NCBI GenBank assembly: GCA_017503575.1
Contig: JAFVSV010000040.1
Span: 21,579-85,578 of the forward strand
Length of the DNA: 64,000 nucleotides
Source: Alistipes sp.
GTDB taxonomy: Bacteria > Bacteroidota > Bacteroidia > Bacteroidales > Rikenellaceae
Direction: 5' to 3'
Shown: positions 26,939 through 36,036 of the stretch, in pieces
Layout: each line of letters begins with the position of its first letter
Numbering within the stretch: the stretch's first letter is position 1
The notes under the pieces: model-generated
What the model was told of the DNA's origin: nothing
The model's database searches: none
The model's input: the letters and a program-made list of their open reading frames with translations, nothing else
Translations under genes and position numbers: made by a program

Positions 26939-28024
26939 ATGGCAGATAATTCAATACTAATTCGCCTCGATGGTCTGCGTCTGAAATATGAGGAGATAGG
27001 ACAGAAGCTCACCGACCCCGAGGTCATTGCCGACGTCAAGCAGTTTGTGCAGCTCACCAAGGAGTACAAGGAGCTGGAGCCCATCATCGAGACATCGGAG
27101 CGCTTTCGCACCGCTTTGGCAAACCTCGCCGAGGCCAAGGATGTGTTAGCCAACGAGAAGGACGAGGAGTTCCGCGAGATAGCTCGCGAGGAGATAGCGA
27201 CACTCGAGCCCGCCATCATGAAGATGGAGGAGGATATCAAGCTACTGCTTATTCCCAAAGATCCACAGGACGATAAGAACGCTATTGTCGAGATTCGTGG
27301 TGGTACGGGTGGCGACGAGGCGGCAATATTCGCTGGAGACCTATTGCGCATGTACACCAAGTATATCGAGTCAAAGGGTTGGCGCTACGAGATTACATCG
27401 TCATCCGAGGGCGCTGTGGGTGGCTACAAGGAGGTTGTGATGAAGGTTACGGGACAGAGCGTATACGGCACACTCAAGTATGAGTCGGGCGTGCACCGCG
27501 TGCAGCGTGTGCCACAGACCGAGACGCAGGGTCGTGTACACACCTCGGCAGCATCAGTAGCCGTACTCCCCGAGGCCGAGGAGTTCGATATCGAGATCTC
27601 GATGAACGATATCCGAAAGGATATATTCTGTGCATCGGGTCCTGGTGGCCAGTCGGTGAATACCACATACTCGGCAATCCGCCTTACCCACATACCAACA
27701 GGTATTGTTGTGCAGTGTCAGGACCAGAAGTCACAGCTCAAGAACTTCGATAAGGCGTTCGAGGAGTTGCGTACGCGTGTCTTCAACCTCGAGTACTCGA
27801 AGTATCTCGACGAGATAGCATCGAAGCGAAAGACGATGGTATCTACGGGTGACCGTTCGGCAAAGATTCGTACATACAACTACCCACAGGGTCGTATCAC
27901 CGACCACCGCATAAACTACACCATCTACAACCTTTCGGCATTCATGGATGGCGACATTCAGGATGTAATAGACCAGCTCATCGTAGCCGAGAACGCCGAG
28001 CGCTTGAAGGAGAGCGAGTTGTAG
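26939..28024 (+). CDS. prfA: Peptide chain release factor 1
   Basis: This factor recognises UAA and UAG stop codons and triggers peptide release. The 361-residue protein has an N-terminal helical domain (1-110), the GTGGDEAAIFAGDL segment, a codon-recognition region around RVPQTETQGRVHTS, and the catalytic GGQ in SGPGGQSVNTTYSA. It has the usual length. It has its own -7 box and a strong terminator, so it is probably monocistronic. Confidence 0.96.
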   Translation: MADNSILIRLDGLRLKYEEIGQKLTDPEVIADVKQFVQLTKEYKELEPIIETSERFRTALANLAEAKDVLANEKDEEFREIAREEIATLEPAIMKMEEDIKLLLIPKDPQDDKNAIVEIRGGTGGDEAAIFAGDLLRMYTKYIESKGWRYEITSSSEGAVGGYKEVVMKVTGQSVYGTLKYESGVHRVQRVPQTETQGRVHTSAASVAVLPEAEEFDIEISMNDIRKDIFCASGPGGQSVNTTYSAIRLTHIPTGIVVQCQDQKSQLKNFDKAFEELRTRVFNLEYSKYLDEIASKRKTMVSTGDRSAKIRTYNYPQGRITDHRINYTIYNLSAFMDGDIQDVIDQLIVAENAERLKESEL

Positions 28025-28080
28025 CGCGGTCGTAAGTAGTGAGGATAGTTTAGCAGGTAGAATCTATACTTTGTAAAACT

Positions 28081-28115
28081 AAGAGCGACCACCTCATCGA
28101 GGCATGGTCGCTCTT
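28081..28115 (+). terminator. Terminator after prfA
   Basis: An 11-bp perfect stem (28081-28091 with 28105-28115), preceded by an A-rich and followed by a T-rich stretch, lies 57 bp after the stop. Confidence 0.85.
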
Positions 28116-28128
28116 TGCTTAGTGAGCG

Positions 28129-28554
28129 ATGATTATGAAGCGAATATTGTTGTGTTTAGTGATGTGCCTTGTGAGCACCACCCTTTGGGCAGACTACCCT
28201 GAGCGCGCTGCTGTAGCACGCGAGGCTGGCAAGAAGATGGTTGTCAAGGAGTGGAAGACTACGCCCGATGGCAAGAAGAGGTGGGTGGACCATGCCGAGG
28301 TGTATAATGCCCAGGGGCAGCTTGTCGAGGAGGCGGAGTATAGCGACTTCGGTACTCGCCTTGCGTGGCGTGCCGAGTTCGAGTATAACGAGCAGGGGCA
28401 ACTTGTCACCGAGCGCATATACAACGAGCGCAACAAGTTAGACAAGGTGCGTAAGTTCGAGTACAACGACGCTGGTGTCTGCGTGCGCCGCCTCAACTAC
28501 TCGGCAAATGGCACCCTTAATTCATACCGTCAGTTCGAGTTCGTCTTCGAGTAA
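28129..28554 (+). CDS. Secreted hypothetical protein with YD-like repeats
   Basis: This 141-residue protein has a signal peptide ending near TLWA|DYPE and a body of about three tandem beta-hairpin repeats of the form Y-N-x-x-G-Q-L-V-x-E-x-x-Y. These resemble the short secreted antiparallel repeats (YD or MORN-variant type) of Bacteroidetes. The function is unknown. It is the first gene after the prfA terminator and is separated by only 2 bp from the VTC gene, suggesting an envelope role linked to that cluster. ATG codons at 28129 and 28135 are both possible. Confidence 0.7.
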   Translation: MIMKRILLCLVMCLVSTTLWADYPERAAVAREAGKKMVVKEWKTTPDGKKRWVDHAEVYNAQGQLVEEAEYSDFGTRLAWRAEFEYNEQGQLVTERIYNERNKLDKVRKFEYNDAGVCVRRLNYSANGTLNSYRQFEFVFE

Positions 28555-28556
28555 TA

Positions 28557-29378
28557 ATGGAATACGAGAGTTTGACATACGAGGGGCTTAACAATCTTGA
28601 GGTGTGGCAACGCATGGGTGTCATCACCCTCGATGAGATGCGCTCGGTCAAACTCATGAACCGCATCGACACGAAGTATGTAGTCAGCGAGGCGGAGGTG
28701 TTGGAGCTACTGAATAGGGCTGCCGCAGCAGGGTATAGGGTGCAGGTTATAGGCTCTGTGCGTGCCTGCCGCTACGACACGCTGTACTACGATACGCCAC
28801 AGCGCGACATGTACATCGTGCACCACAACCAGCAGCTCACACGCCAGAAGATACGCACCCGCACCTATCTCGACAACGACCTCTCGTTCTTCGAGATTAA
28901 GATGAAGAGTAACCGTGGCCGCACACGCAAGAGGCGAGTGGAGATAGAGCGTTCGGCGTTCCTCAACTTTCAGGCGAGTAGCTCGGCAACAGAGCTTCTC
29001 GATGACCACTCGTGGTACAATGCCGAGGAGCTTACACCAGCACTCTCGACACGCTTTACGCGCATCACGCTTGTCAACGCCGAACTTTCGGAGCGACTGA
29101 CAATCGACATGGCGCTACGCTACGAGGATATGCGCTCGGGGAGCACCGCTATGGTAGAGCGCATGGCCATTGTCGAACTTAAGCAGGATGGGCGCACCAT
29201 GTCAAAGATGCGACAGATACTTCTTCAGATGCGCGTGCCACCACTCAAGGTGAGCAAGTACTGCATAGGTACTGTGCTAACGGTCGAGGGCGTAAAGTGC
29301 AACCGCTTTAAGGCGAAGCTACGCGACATCGAGAAGCGCCTCGGAGGGCTGAATGTCGCAACAACAGATAACAAATAG
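28557..29378 (+). CDS. VTC-domain protein (polyphosphate polymerase-like)
   Basis: This 273-residue protein matches the VTC/CYTH-like tunnel domain: MNRIDTKYVVSEAEV (substrate-binding basic/acidic start), CRYDTLYYDTPQRDMY, RQKIRTRTYLD, FFEIKMKSNRGRTRKRRVEIER and VELKQDG. Yeast Vtc4 makes polyphosphate from ATP through such a basic tunnel. Bacterial homologues are annotated as polyphosphate polymerase-domain proteins, but their activity is rarely tested. It has no membrane segment. It lies 6 bp before a DUF4956 membrane protein, a common pairing that may supply the membrane channel. Confidence 0.85.
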   Translation: MEYESLTYEGLNNLEVWQRMGVITLDEMRSVKLMNRIDTKYVVSEAEVLELLNRAAAAGYRVQVIGSVRACRYDTLYYDTPQRDMYIVHHNQQLTRQKIRTRTYLDNDLSFFEIKMKSNRGRTRKRRVEIERSAFLNFQASSSATELLDDHSWYNAEELTPALSTRFTRITLVNAELSERLTIDMALRYEDMRSGSTAMVERMAIVELKQDGRTMSKMRQILLQMRVPPLKVSKYCIGTVLTVEGVKCNRFKAKLRDIEKRLGGLNVATTDNK

Positions 29379-29384
29379 TGATAA

Positions 29385-30125
29385 ATGAGAGATATTATGG
29401 TAGATTCTGAATTGTCTGGTTTCCCAACAGGAGGTGACCCAGAGATGATTGCAATGCAGCGAATGAACGAAAACATCTTTGACCTATCGAGATTTGAGCT
29501 ATCGCCCTCGGTGGAGCTGTGCATACAGTTTCTCTTTAACATTGTGATGTGCTCGGTGTTGATATGGCTCTTCTACTACCCCAAGGGGCGTCGTAAGGAG
29601 TTTGCAACAACCTTTATGCTCTTCTCGGCAGCGGTGTTCCTCTTGCTACACTTCATGGGTGGCGTGAGCCTCGATATCACCGTAGGTCTCGGACTATTCA
29701 TGATTTTCGGTATCATGCGCTACCGCACGGAGATGGTGCCCATTCGTGAGATGACCTACCTCTTCTTGACAATAGCCCTATCGGTTGTCAATGGCATCAA
29801 CAACCTCGACGATAAGCTAATACTTGCCAACGCACTGCTCATCATCCTACTTCTGGTTGTGGAGTATGTCGTTGTTCGTCGCCGCGAGGCATCGCGCTTG
29901 GTGTGCTACGAGCGCATAGAGCTAATACAGCCCGAGCGCCGCAAGGAGCTTATAGCGGACCTTGAGAAGCGTCTGGGTCACAAGGTGTTGCGCGTGGAGA
30001 TTGGCAGTGTTGACTTCCTACGCGATGTGGCATTCCTCAAGGTGTACTACCGTCCACAGCAGGGTGATTGTTCGACAACAGACCCAACGATGAAGATTAA
30101 CGAGAAGAGTGCGTTTAACTCATAA
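29385..30125 (+). CDS. DUF4956 membrane protein
   Basis: This 246-residue inner-membrane protein has four or five predicted helices: LCIQFLFNIVMCSVLIWLFYY, FMLFSAAVFLLLHFMGG, ITVGLGLFMIFGIMRYRTE, YLFLTIALSVVNGI and ALLIILLLVVEYVVV. A cytoplasmic C-terminal domain follows (about 170-246). The GIMRYRTEMVPIREMTYLF stretch is characteristic of DUF4956. The family co-occurs with VTC-domain proteins, as here, so polyphosphate synthesis or translocation across the membrane is a reasonable inference. Confidence 0.85.
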   Translation: MRDIMVDSELSGFPTGGDPEMIAMQRMNENIFDLSRFELSPSVELCIQFLFNIVMCSVLIWLFYYPKGRRKEFATTFMLFSAAVFLLLHFMGGVSLDITVGLGLFMIFGIMRYRTEMVPIREMTYLFLTIALSVVNGINNLDDKLILANALLIILLLVVEYVVVRRREASRLVCYERIELIQPERRKELIADLEKRLGHKVLRVEIGSVDFLRDVAFLKVYYRPQQGDCSTTDPTMKINEKSAFNS

Positions 30126-30137
30126 ACAGCTACGATA

Positions 30138-30917
30138 ATGAAGAGATTGATTACCACCTGCATGATGCTCTGCATAGCATCCATTGCATGGGCACAGAGC
30201 GAGCCAGAGCCGCTACGTCGTAATACCAATGACCTGCGTGGACGTGCCGAGGCGGCATTCGAGTGGGAGCCTGTCAAGAACCTCTCGTTTGAGGCATCGT
30301 TGCAACTACGTCTCAAGGAGGACTTTTCGACCGTAGACCGCTTCCAGACTACCATAGGTGCCGAGTATGAGGTGTGCAAATACTTCAACGTGGGCGTCGA
30401 CTACGCACTTATCAATGGCCACGAGCGCACGGGGTGGGATAAGCCACGCCACCGCCTCAATGCCAACTTGGAGGGTGTTGTCAACATTGGTCGTGTCGAA
30501 CTATCGTTGCGCGAGAGGTTGCAGACAACCTTCCGCACAGACTCGGTTAATCGCTATGAGAAGCCTCAAAACCAGATGGTCTTGCGCTCACGCCTTATGG
30601 CCGAGTACTCAATACGCCACTCACGATGGACGCCATATCTACTCTTTGAGCTACACAATACGCTCAACGCACCGGGTGTTGTCATGAACTATAAGGAGGA
30701 TGACTTCTACTACGACAACTACATCACGCGCTATCGTGCTGGCATAGGTGCCAAGTTGCGCATCGACCGCAACCACCGCCTCGACTTCTACTACTATTTC
30801 GACTATGACCGTGGCTACAATATCGACTACAAGGGCAATAAGGGAGACCTCAAGGGCTTTGTTGAGGAGAACGAGTGCCGCCACATCATAGGCATAAGCT
30901 ATAAATTCAAGCTCTAA
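30138..30917 (+). CDS. DUF2490-type outer-membrane beta-barrel protein
   Basis: This 259-residue protein has a signal peptide ending SIAWA|QSEPE and a body of alternating amphipathic strands (ASLQLRLK, FNVGVDYALI, VELSLRERLQT, RLDFYYYFDYDRG). It ends in a C-terminal aromatic-rich strand GISYKFKL, typical of barrel insertion signals. It matches the DUF2490 family. It sits 12 bp after DUF4956 in the VTC cluster and may provide the outer-membrane part of that system. Confidence 0.8.
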   Translation: MKRLITTCMMLCIASIAWAQSEPEPLRRNTNDLRGRAEAAFEWEPVKNLSFEASLQLRLKEDFSTVDRFQTTIGAEYEVCKYFNVGVDYALINGHERTGWDKPRHRLNANLEGVVNIGRVELSLRERLQTTFRTDSVNRYEKPQNQMVLRSRLMAEYSIRHSRWTPYLLFELHNTLNAPGVVMNYKEDDFYYDNYITRYRAGIGAKLRIDRNHRLDFYYYFDYDRGYNIDYKGNKGDLKGFVEENECRHIIGISYKFKL

Positions 30918-30919
30918 CC

Positions 30920-31462
30920 ATGCGCAGTCTATTAGCTCTCATACTCTCAATTATCGGCATAGGCACGCTCTATGCCCAGAAGCCAATGTATGTTGTTGGC
31001 GGCAAGGTTGTTGAGAGCATCGACGACATACCTCACGAGAATATCGAGCGCATTGATGTACTGCCTGCCGACGAGGCGACGATTGCCGAGTGGGGCAGTG
31101 CGGCACACGAGGGTGTCATCATCGTCACATTGCGCTACGACACCCCAGCGACCTTCAACGCCGAGGGCGTCGATAACTTCACCGACTACCTCGCTAATAC
31201 CGTAGCGTGGAGCGATAAGATGGCTGCCGAGCGCGTGTCGCTACGCATAAAGGTCGACTGTGAGGGTCGTGCCACGATAGAGGAGGTGCTGCAAGCCACA
31301 TCGCGCCCATTCTTGAAGCGTGTGCAGAGGGCTATCAACGAGGCGCCACTGTGGAGTCCCGCCATGCGTGATGGCGTGGCTGTGGAGAGCATACATTTAG
31401 TCAACCTACTGCTACCCAAAGGCAAAAGACTCCCCGAGGAGCATGCCGTAATATTCATATAA
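30920..31462 (+). CDS. Secreted TonB-plug-like / TonB C-terminal-like protein
   Basis: This 180-residue protein has a signal peptide ending TLYA|QKPM. The first half (IPHENIERIDVLPADEATIAEWGSAAHEGVIIVTLR) closely resembles the plug domain of TonB-dependent receptors, without any barrel. The second half (RVSLRIKVDCEGRATIEEVLQATSRPF...APLWSPAMRDGVAV) resembles the TonB C-terminal domain found in many Bacteroidetes TonB-family proteins. There is no membrane anchor beyond the signal peptide. It lies 2 bp after DUF2490. The function is unknown. Confidence 0.65.
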   Translation: MRSLLALILSIIGIGTLYAQKPMYVVGGKVVESIDDIPHENIERIDVLPADEATIAEWGSAAHEGVIIVTLRYDTPATFNAEGVDNFTDYLANTVAWSDKMAAERVSLRIKVDCEGRATIEEVLQATSRPFLKRVQRAINEAPLWSPAMRDGVAVESIHLVNLLLPKGKRLPEEHAVIFI

Positions 31463-31477
31463 CCAACAACCACCGCG

Positions 31478-32755
31478 ATGATTACCCCGCTCGATATCCC
31501 TACCACACCTGCCGAGAGCCTCACGCTCTTGGACCTTCAACGCATGGTGCGGTCGACACTCGAGGGGCGCTTTGCCAACCCCTTGTGGATAAGTGCCGAG
31601 ATATCGGAGCTAAAGGTTAACCGCTCGGGGCACTGCTACCTCAACCTCGTTGAGAAGGGCATGACGGATGGAGCACCGCGTGCCGAGGCGCGTGCCGTGA
31701 TATGGCGTTCGGCATACAGCGCCATAGCCTCGAAGTTCGAGCGGGCGACGGGTGCTACGCTCACAAGTGGCATCAGGGTACTCGTCCGTGTTGTTGTCAC
31801 CTACCACGAGATATATGGTTTCTCGTTGCAGATTGTCGACCTCGACGCGAGCTATACGCTTGGTGACATAGAGCGTCGTCGTCGCGCCACCATAGCACAG
31901 CTTCAGGAGGATGGCGTGTGGGATATGAACCGCGAGTTGGAGCTACCGCGCCCAACACTCCGCATAGCTGTGGTGTCGAGTGCTACGGCAGCAGGCTATC
32001 GCGACTTTATGAATGAGTTAGCTCGTGCCCCATACCGCTATCGGGTGACACTCTTCGAGAGCCTTATGCAGGGAGAGATGGCCGAGGATAGTATTATCGA
32101 GGCGCTATCAAATATCGCAATGCGAGAGGAGGAGTTCGATGTGGTGGCTATAATACGCGGTGGTGGCTCTGTTAGCGACCTTGCGCTCTTCGACTCCTAC
32201 CTTATTGCCTCGCATGTTGCGCAGTTCCCGCTGCCCGTAATCACTGGCATAGGCCACGATAAGGATACCTCTGTGACGGATATGGTTGCCCACACGATGT
32301 GTAAGACACCTACGGCGGTGGCAGCGCTATTTGTAGAGCTTGTAGATGCCGAGGTGGAGTACCTATACCTTGCCGAGGGCAAGCTACTTAACCTCGCCGA
32401 GCAGATGCTCCGCGAGTACGACAGCCAGCTACGCCTTCGCGAGAGGGATATATTTGCTATCAGCCGCGAATATCTACTCGACCAGAGTCACCATATAGAG
32501 ACCGCGCACCGCTCGATTATGGAGCAGGCACAGCAGATTGTAGATGACCAGAGGCGCTATCTTTCGCAGGCCGAGCATCTTGTCGAGTCACACTCGGTGG
32601 ATAACATCCTGCGCTTGGGCTTTGCAGTGCTACGCGGCGAGGATGGTCTGATAAATAGCAATCGCACACTCTCGCAGGGTGCGATAATAACCATAGAGCG
32701 TAGGGATGATATCGTCACCGCCGAGGTGCGAAACGTAACGAAAAAGAGAAGTTAA
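31478..32755 (+). CDS. xseA: Exodeoxyribonuclease VII large subunit
   Basis: This is the catalytic subunit of the ssDNA exonuclease used in repair and recombination. The 425-residue protein has an N-terminal OB-fold (NPLWISAEISELKVNRSGHCYLNLVEK), then the conserved catalytic core with VVSSATAAGYRDFMNEL, IIRGGGSVSDLALFDSYLIA and PVITGIGHDKDTSVTDMVA, then a C-terminal coiled coil. It is followed 5 bp later by xseB, the normal partner order. Confidence 0.95.
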   Translation: MITPLDIPTTPAESLTLLDLQRMVRSTLEGRFANPLWISAEISELKVNRSGHCYLNLVEKGMTDGAPRAEARAVIWRSAYSAIASKFERATGATLTSGIRVLVRVVVTYHEIYGFSLQIVDLDASYTLGDIERRRRATIAQLQEDGVWDMNRELELPRPTLRIAVVSSATAAGYRDFMNELARAPYRYRVTLFESLMQGEMAEDSIIEALSNIAMREEEFDVVAIIRGGGSVSDLALFDSYLIASHVAQFPLPVITGIGHDKDTSVTDMVAHTMCKTPTAVAALFVELVDAEVEYLYLAEGKLLNLAEQMLREYDSQLRLRERDIFAISREYLLDQSHHIETAHRSIMEQAQQIVDDQRRYLSQAEHLVESHSVDNILRLGFAVLRGEDGLINSNRTLSQGAIITIERRDDIVTAEVRNVTKKRS

Positions 32756-32760
32756 GATAT

Positions 32761-32970
32761 ATGGCAAAGAGAGTAACTAAAAAGGCGATGTCTTATAGCG
32801 AGGCATCTGCGGAGTTGGAGAGCATCCTAACACGCATGCGCTCCAAGGAGTTGGGCATTGACGAGCTTGCCGATGCAGTACGCCGTGCCCAGGAGCTTAT
32901 CGCGATATGCCGCGCACATCTTCAGGATGTGGGTAGCGAGCTACAAAAGATTAGCGATGAGACACTTTAG
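32761..32970 (+). CDS. xseB: Exodeoxyribonuclease VII small subunit
   Basis: This 69-residue two-helix protein has the family signature YSEASAELESILTRMRS followed by DELADAVRRAQELIAICRAHL. Several copies bind the coiled coil of each XseA. Adjacency to xseA confirms the call. Confidence 0.93.
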   Translation: MAKRVTKKAMSYSEASAELESILTRMRSKELGIDELADAVRRAQELIAICRAHLQDVGSELQKISDETL

Positions 32971-32998
32971 ACGAGAGACTTTAAGGGTATAATAGGCG

Positions 32999-33778
32999 AT
33001 GAAGGGCTTTATACGCTGGATACTAAACCACATACCACGCCGCTGGTTGCAGCGCATGGCGGGCTGGGGAGTGCCCATCTTGGGACTCTTCTACCTCGGT
33101 CGTGCGCGCCGCTGCCCGATATGTGGCACGCGCCGTCGTCGCTTTCTCCCATACGGTTATGTCACCTCGCGTGAAGATGCTCTCTGTCCGCGCTGTCTCG
33201 CCCTCGAGCGTCACCGCATGATATGGCTATGGCTGGAGCGTAATACGGAGCTCTTCACCGAGCGCCCCACGCTACTACATATCGCTCCCGAGGTATCGCT
33301 CATGCGCCACTTCAAACGCCTATATCGTGGCACCAATGGCTACATAACCGCCGATTTGGAGTCGCCCTTGGCCGATAAGCACTTCGACGTACAAGATATT
33401 CCGTTGGAGGAGCGTTCTATAGATGTCATCATCTGCAACCACCTACTCGAACATGTCGAGGATGATGGTCGTGCCATGGCGGAGTTGTACCGCATAATGC
33501 GCCCAGGGGGATGGGGCATAATGCTTGTACCCGAGGATCGTAGCCGCGCCATAACCTTCGAGGATGACTCGATAACGGATAGAGAGGAGCGAACACGCCT
33601 CTTTGGCCAGTATGACCATCGCCGTGTGTATGGCAGAGACTACGACGAGCGACTTAGGCGCGCAGGCTTCATCGTAGAGCGCATCGCCTTTGCCGAGCAA
33701 CTCAGCGACGAGGAGCGTAGGTTGTATAGCGTAGGTAGCGATGATATGGTGATAGTTCGCCGACCCTTGGATAATTGA
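32999..33778 (+). CDS. SAM-dependent methyltransferase with N-terminal zinc motif
   Basis: In this 259-residue protein, CPICGTRRRRFLPYG and CPRCLALERHR form a four-Cys zinc-ribbon-like motif (about 38-70). A class I methyltransferase fold follows: LLHIAPEVSLMRHFK, the acidic end of strand 2 ADLESPLADKHFDVQDIPLEERSID and ICNHLLEHVEDDGRAMAELYRIMRPGGW. This type occurs widely in Bacteroidetes near surface glycan genes, but the substrate is unknown. A weakly hydrophobic N-terminus may contact the membrane. It sits between xseB and the relA-type gene in the same run. Confidence 0.8.
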   Translation: MKGFIRWILNHIPRRWLQRMAGWGVPILGLFYLGRARRCPICGTRRRRFLPYGYVTSREDALCPRCLALERHRMIWLWLERNTELFTERPTLLHIAPEVSLMRHFKRLYRGTNGYITADLESPLADKHFDVQDIPLEERSIDVIICNHLLEHVEDDGRAMAELYRIMRPGGWGIMLVPEDRSRAITFEDDSITDREERTRLFGQYDHRRVYGRDYDERLRRAGFIVERIAFAEQLSDEERRLYSVGSDDMVIVRRPLDN

Positions 33779-33791
33779 TAACACTGTTAAG

Positions 33792-36008
33792 ATGAACGCA
33801 TTAGATAGATATAAACCACTTCGCGATATCGTGGCATCATCCTTCTCGGAGCATACACAGAGGATGGTAGACCATGCGTTGCTCTATGCCGACGAGGCAC
33901 TCGAGGGCATTACGCGCTACGATGGTAGCCCCATGCTCGACCATGGTGTTGCCGTAGCACATATCGTCGTTGAGCGAATAGGCCTTGGTCGTAACTCGAC
34001 GATTGCTGCCATCATCCACGATATTGTGCGCATTGTCGTTCAGGAGCGCCCCGATGAGCTTACGACACTTGCCGAGCAGGTGCGCCGCGACTATGGTGAC
34101 GAGGTGTGGGGCATAGCACTTGCCCTCGCCAAGATATCGGATATCAAGCTCAAGGCATCGAAGGAGCAGGCGTCGGACTTCCGCGACATGATTGTATCCT
34201 ACTCCGAAGACCCGCGAGTGATACTCATCAAGCTCGCCGACCGCCTCGAGGTTATGCGCTCACTCGGGATATTCCCCGAGAAGAAGCGCCTGAAGAAGAG
34301 CTGGGAGAGCATGAACCTATATGCCGAGATAGCCCACAAACTCGGCTTGTATAGCATTAAGAGTGAGCTTGAAGATTTGTCGCTGAGCTATATTGAGCCA
34401 AAGGAGTATAACAACATTGTCGAGCAGCTCAAGGAGAGTGAGAGTGAGCGTCGCGCCTTTATCGAGGAGTTCCTGCGCCCCATACGCGAGAAGCTCGATA
34501 AGGAGGGCATAAACTACCACATCAAGAGCCGCACAAAGTCGATATTCTCCATCTTCCAGAAGATGCGCAAGCAGCGCGTTGACTTTACGGGTGTCTACGA
34601 CATCTTCGCCCTGCGCATCATTATAGAGTGTCCGCCCGAGAGGGAGAAGGCCTTATGTTGGACGGTGTACTCGCATGTCACCGACCTATATATGCCCAAC
34701 CCCGAGCGTATGCGCGACTGGATAAGCATCCCCAAGTCGAATGGCTACGAGTCGCTACACACCACCGTGCAGACGGGTGATGGCCGTTGGGTGGAGGTGC
34801 AGATACGCACCGAGCGCATGGACGAGGTTGCCGAGCGTGGCATTGCTGCCCACTGGCGATATAAGGGCGTTAAGCAGAGCGGCATGGGTGCCGAGGAGTG
34901 GTTAGGCAAGCTACGCGAGTTGTTGGAGAGCACCACCTCCGAGACTATCGCCCACCGCTTCGAGGCGAAGCCCGCGCAGGGTGAGATATTCGTCTTTACC
35001 CCCTCGGGCGATATCCGCAAGCTCCCCGAGGGTGCTACGGTGCTCGACTTTGCATTCGACATACACACCTCCATAGGCTCATCGTGCGTAGGTGGCAAGG
35101 TGGGAGGTAGGGTTGTGCCCATCAAGGAACAACTACATAATGGCGACATCTGCGAGGTACTCACACGCCGCGACCAGACACCCAAGGCCGACTGGCTGAC
35201 GATATGTGTCACCTCGAAGGCACGCTCGCGCATACGCATATACCTACGCGAGCAGCGACAGAAGCATGCGCGTCTTGGCCGCGAGGAGTTAGAGCGTAAG
35301 ATTAAGAATTGGAAGATTGAGGTATCTATCGACGAGGCGGTGTCGTACCTATGTAAGCACTATAAGATGCGTCGTGGCAACGACCTATATATGCTTATTG
35401 CCGATGCCAAGGTCGACATGATAGAGCTCAAGGAGGTACTTCAGCGCTGGCTCTCGGGCGAGGCCGACGAGGAGCGACGTCAGGCGGCTGCCGAGGTTGA
35501 AGAGCGCAAGCTGCGCCTACGCGAGGAGCGTGGCGACGAGGGTACACAGCGTAGTAGCGACGCCTTGGTCATCGACGAGAGTATAAACAACATAGAGTAT
35601 AAGTTGGGACGCTGCTGCAACCCAATCAAGGGTGACGATATCTTCGGCTTTGTGACCATCAACGCTGGCATCACCATCCATCGTAGCGACTGCCCCAATG
35701 CACGACGCATGCGCGAGCGCTACCCCTACCGAGTGCTTGAGGCGCGCTGGAGAGAGGGTGCCCATGGTGCATTCCGCATCACCGTAGGCATCACGGCTGC
35801 CGACATCCCTGGCTTGGCAACCACGATTATGGACGTGGCAAGCAAGGAGCTTAAGCTCTCTGTTCGCGGCATTAACTTCACGCCCAAGGGCGATGGCACA
35901 GCCTCGGCAGAGCTATCGGTAGAGGTGCCGAGTGCTGGTGTGTGCGATATGCTGATGCACTCTTTGCGCCGCATCAAGGGCATCAAAAACGTATATAGAA
36001 TAAACTAA
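33792..36008 (+). CDS. RelA/SpoT-type (p)ppGpp synthetase with degenerate hydrolase domain
   Basis: This 738-residue stringent-response enzyme has the full long-RSH layout: HD domain (1-200), synthetase domain (IFQKMRKQ, YDIFALRI, PKSNGYESLHTTV, EVQIRTERMDEVAE), TGS (FTPSGDIRKLPEGATVLDFA), Cys-containing domain (LGRCCNPIKGDD) and C-terminal ACT. Metal-ligand positions H51, H76-D77 and D150 remain. The catalytic E-D of HDxxED is R80-I81, and the HN of the DRLHNMR motif is E153-V154. Hydrolysis is therefore probably lost while synthesis is kept, a RelA-like reading. The synthetase motif RMRD still resembles the RxKD type. Confidence 0.92.
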   Translation: MNALDRYKPLRDIVASSFSEHTQRMVDHALLYADEALEGITRYDGSPMLDHGVAVAHIVVERIGLGRNSTIAAIIHDIVRIVVQERPDELTTLAEQVRRDYGDEVWGIALALAKISDIKLKASKEQASDFRDMIVSYSEDPRVILIKLADRLEVMRSLGIFPEKKRLKKSWESMNLYAEIAHKLGLYSIKSELEDLSLSYIEPKEYNNIVEQLKESESERRAFIEEFLRPIREKLDKEGINYHIKSRTKSIFSIFQKMRKQRVDFTGVYDIFALRIIIECPPEREKALCWTVYSHVTDLYMPNPERMRDWISIPKSNGYESLHTTVQTGDGRWVEVQIRTERMDEVAERGIAAHWRYKGVKQSGMGAEEWLGKLRELLESTTSETIAHRFEAKPAQGEIFVFTPSGDIRKLPEGATVLDFAFDIHTSIGSSCVGGKVGGRVVPIKEQLHNGDICEVLTRRDQTPKADWLTICVTSKARSRIRIYLREQRQKHARLGREELERKIKNWKIEVSIDEAVSYLCKHYKMRRGNDLYMLIADAKVDMIELKEVLQRWLSGEADEERRQAAAEVEERKLRLREERGDEGTQRSSDALVIDESINNIEYKLGRCCNPIKGDDIFGFVTINAGITIHRSDCPNARRMRERYPYRVLEARWREGAHGAFRITVGITAADIPGLATTIMDVASKELKLSVRGINFTPKGDGTASAELSVEVPSAGVCDMLMHSLRRIKGIKNVYRIN

Positions 36009-36036
36009 AGTGGAACATCCCAAATAACCTAAAACT

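Noticed and set aside
28030-28080. Promoter for the VTC cluster just upstream of the prfA terminator
   Set aside because: The TACTTTG-like sequence has the wrong spacing for TAnnTTTG and would be followed at once by a terminator.
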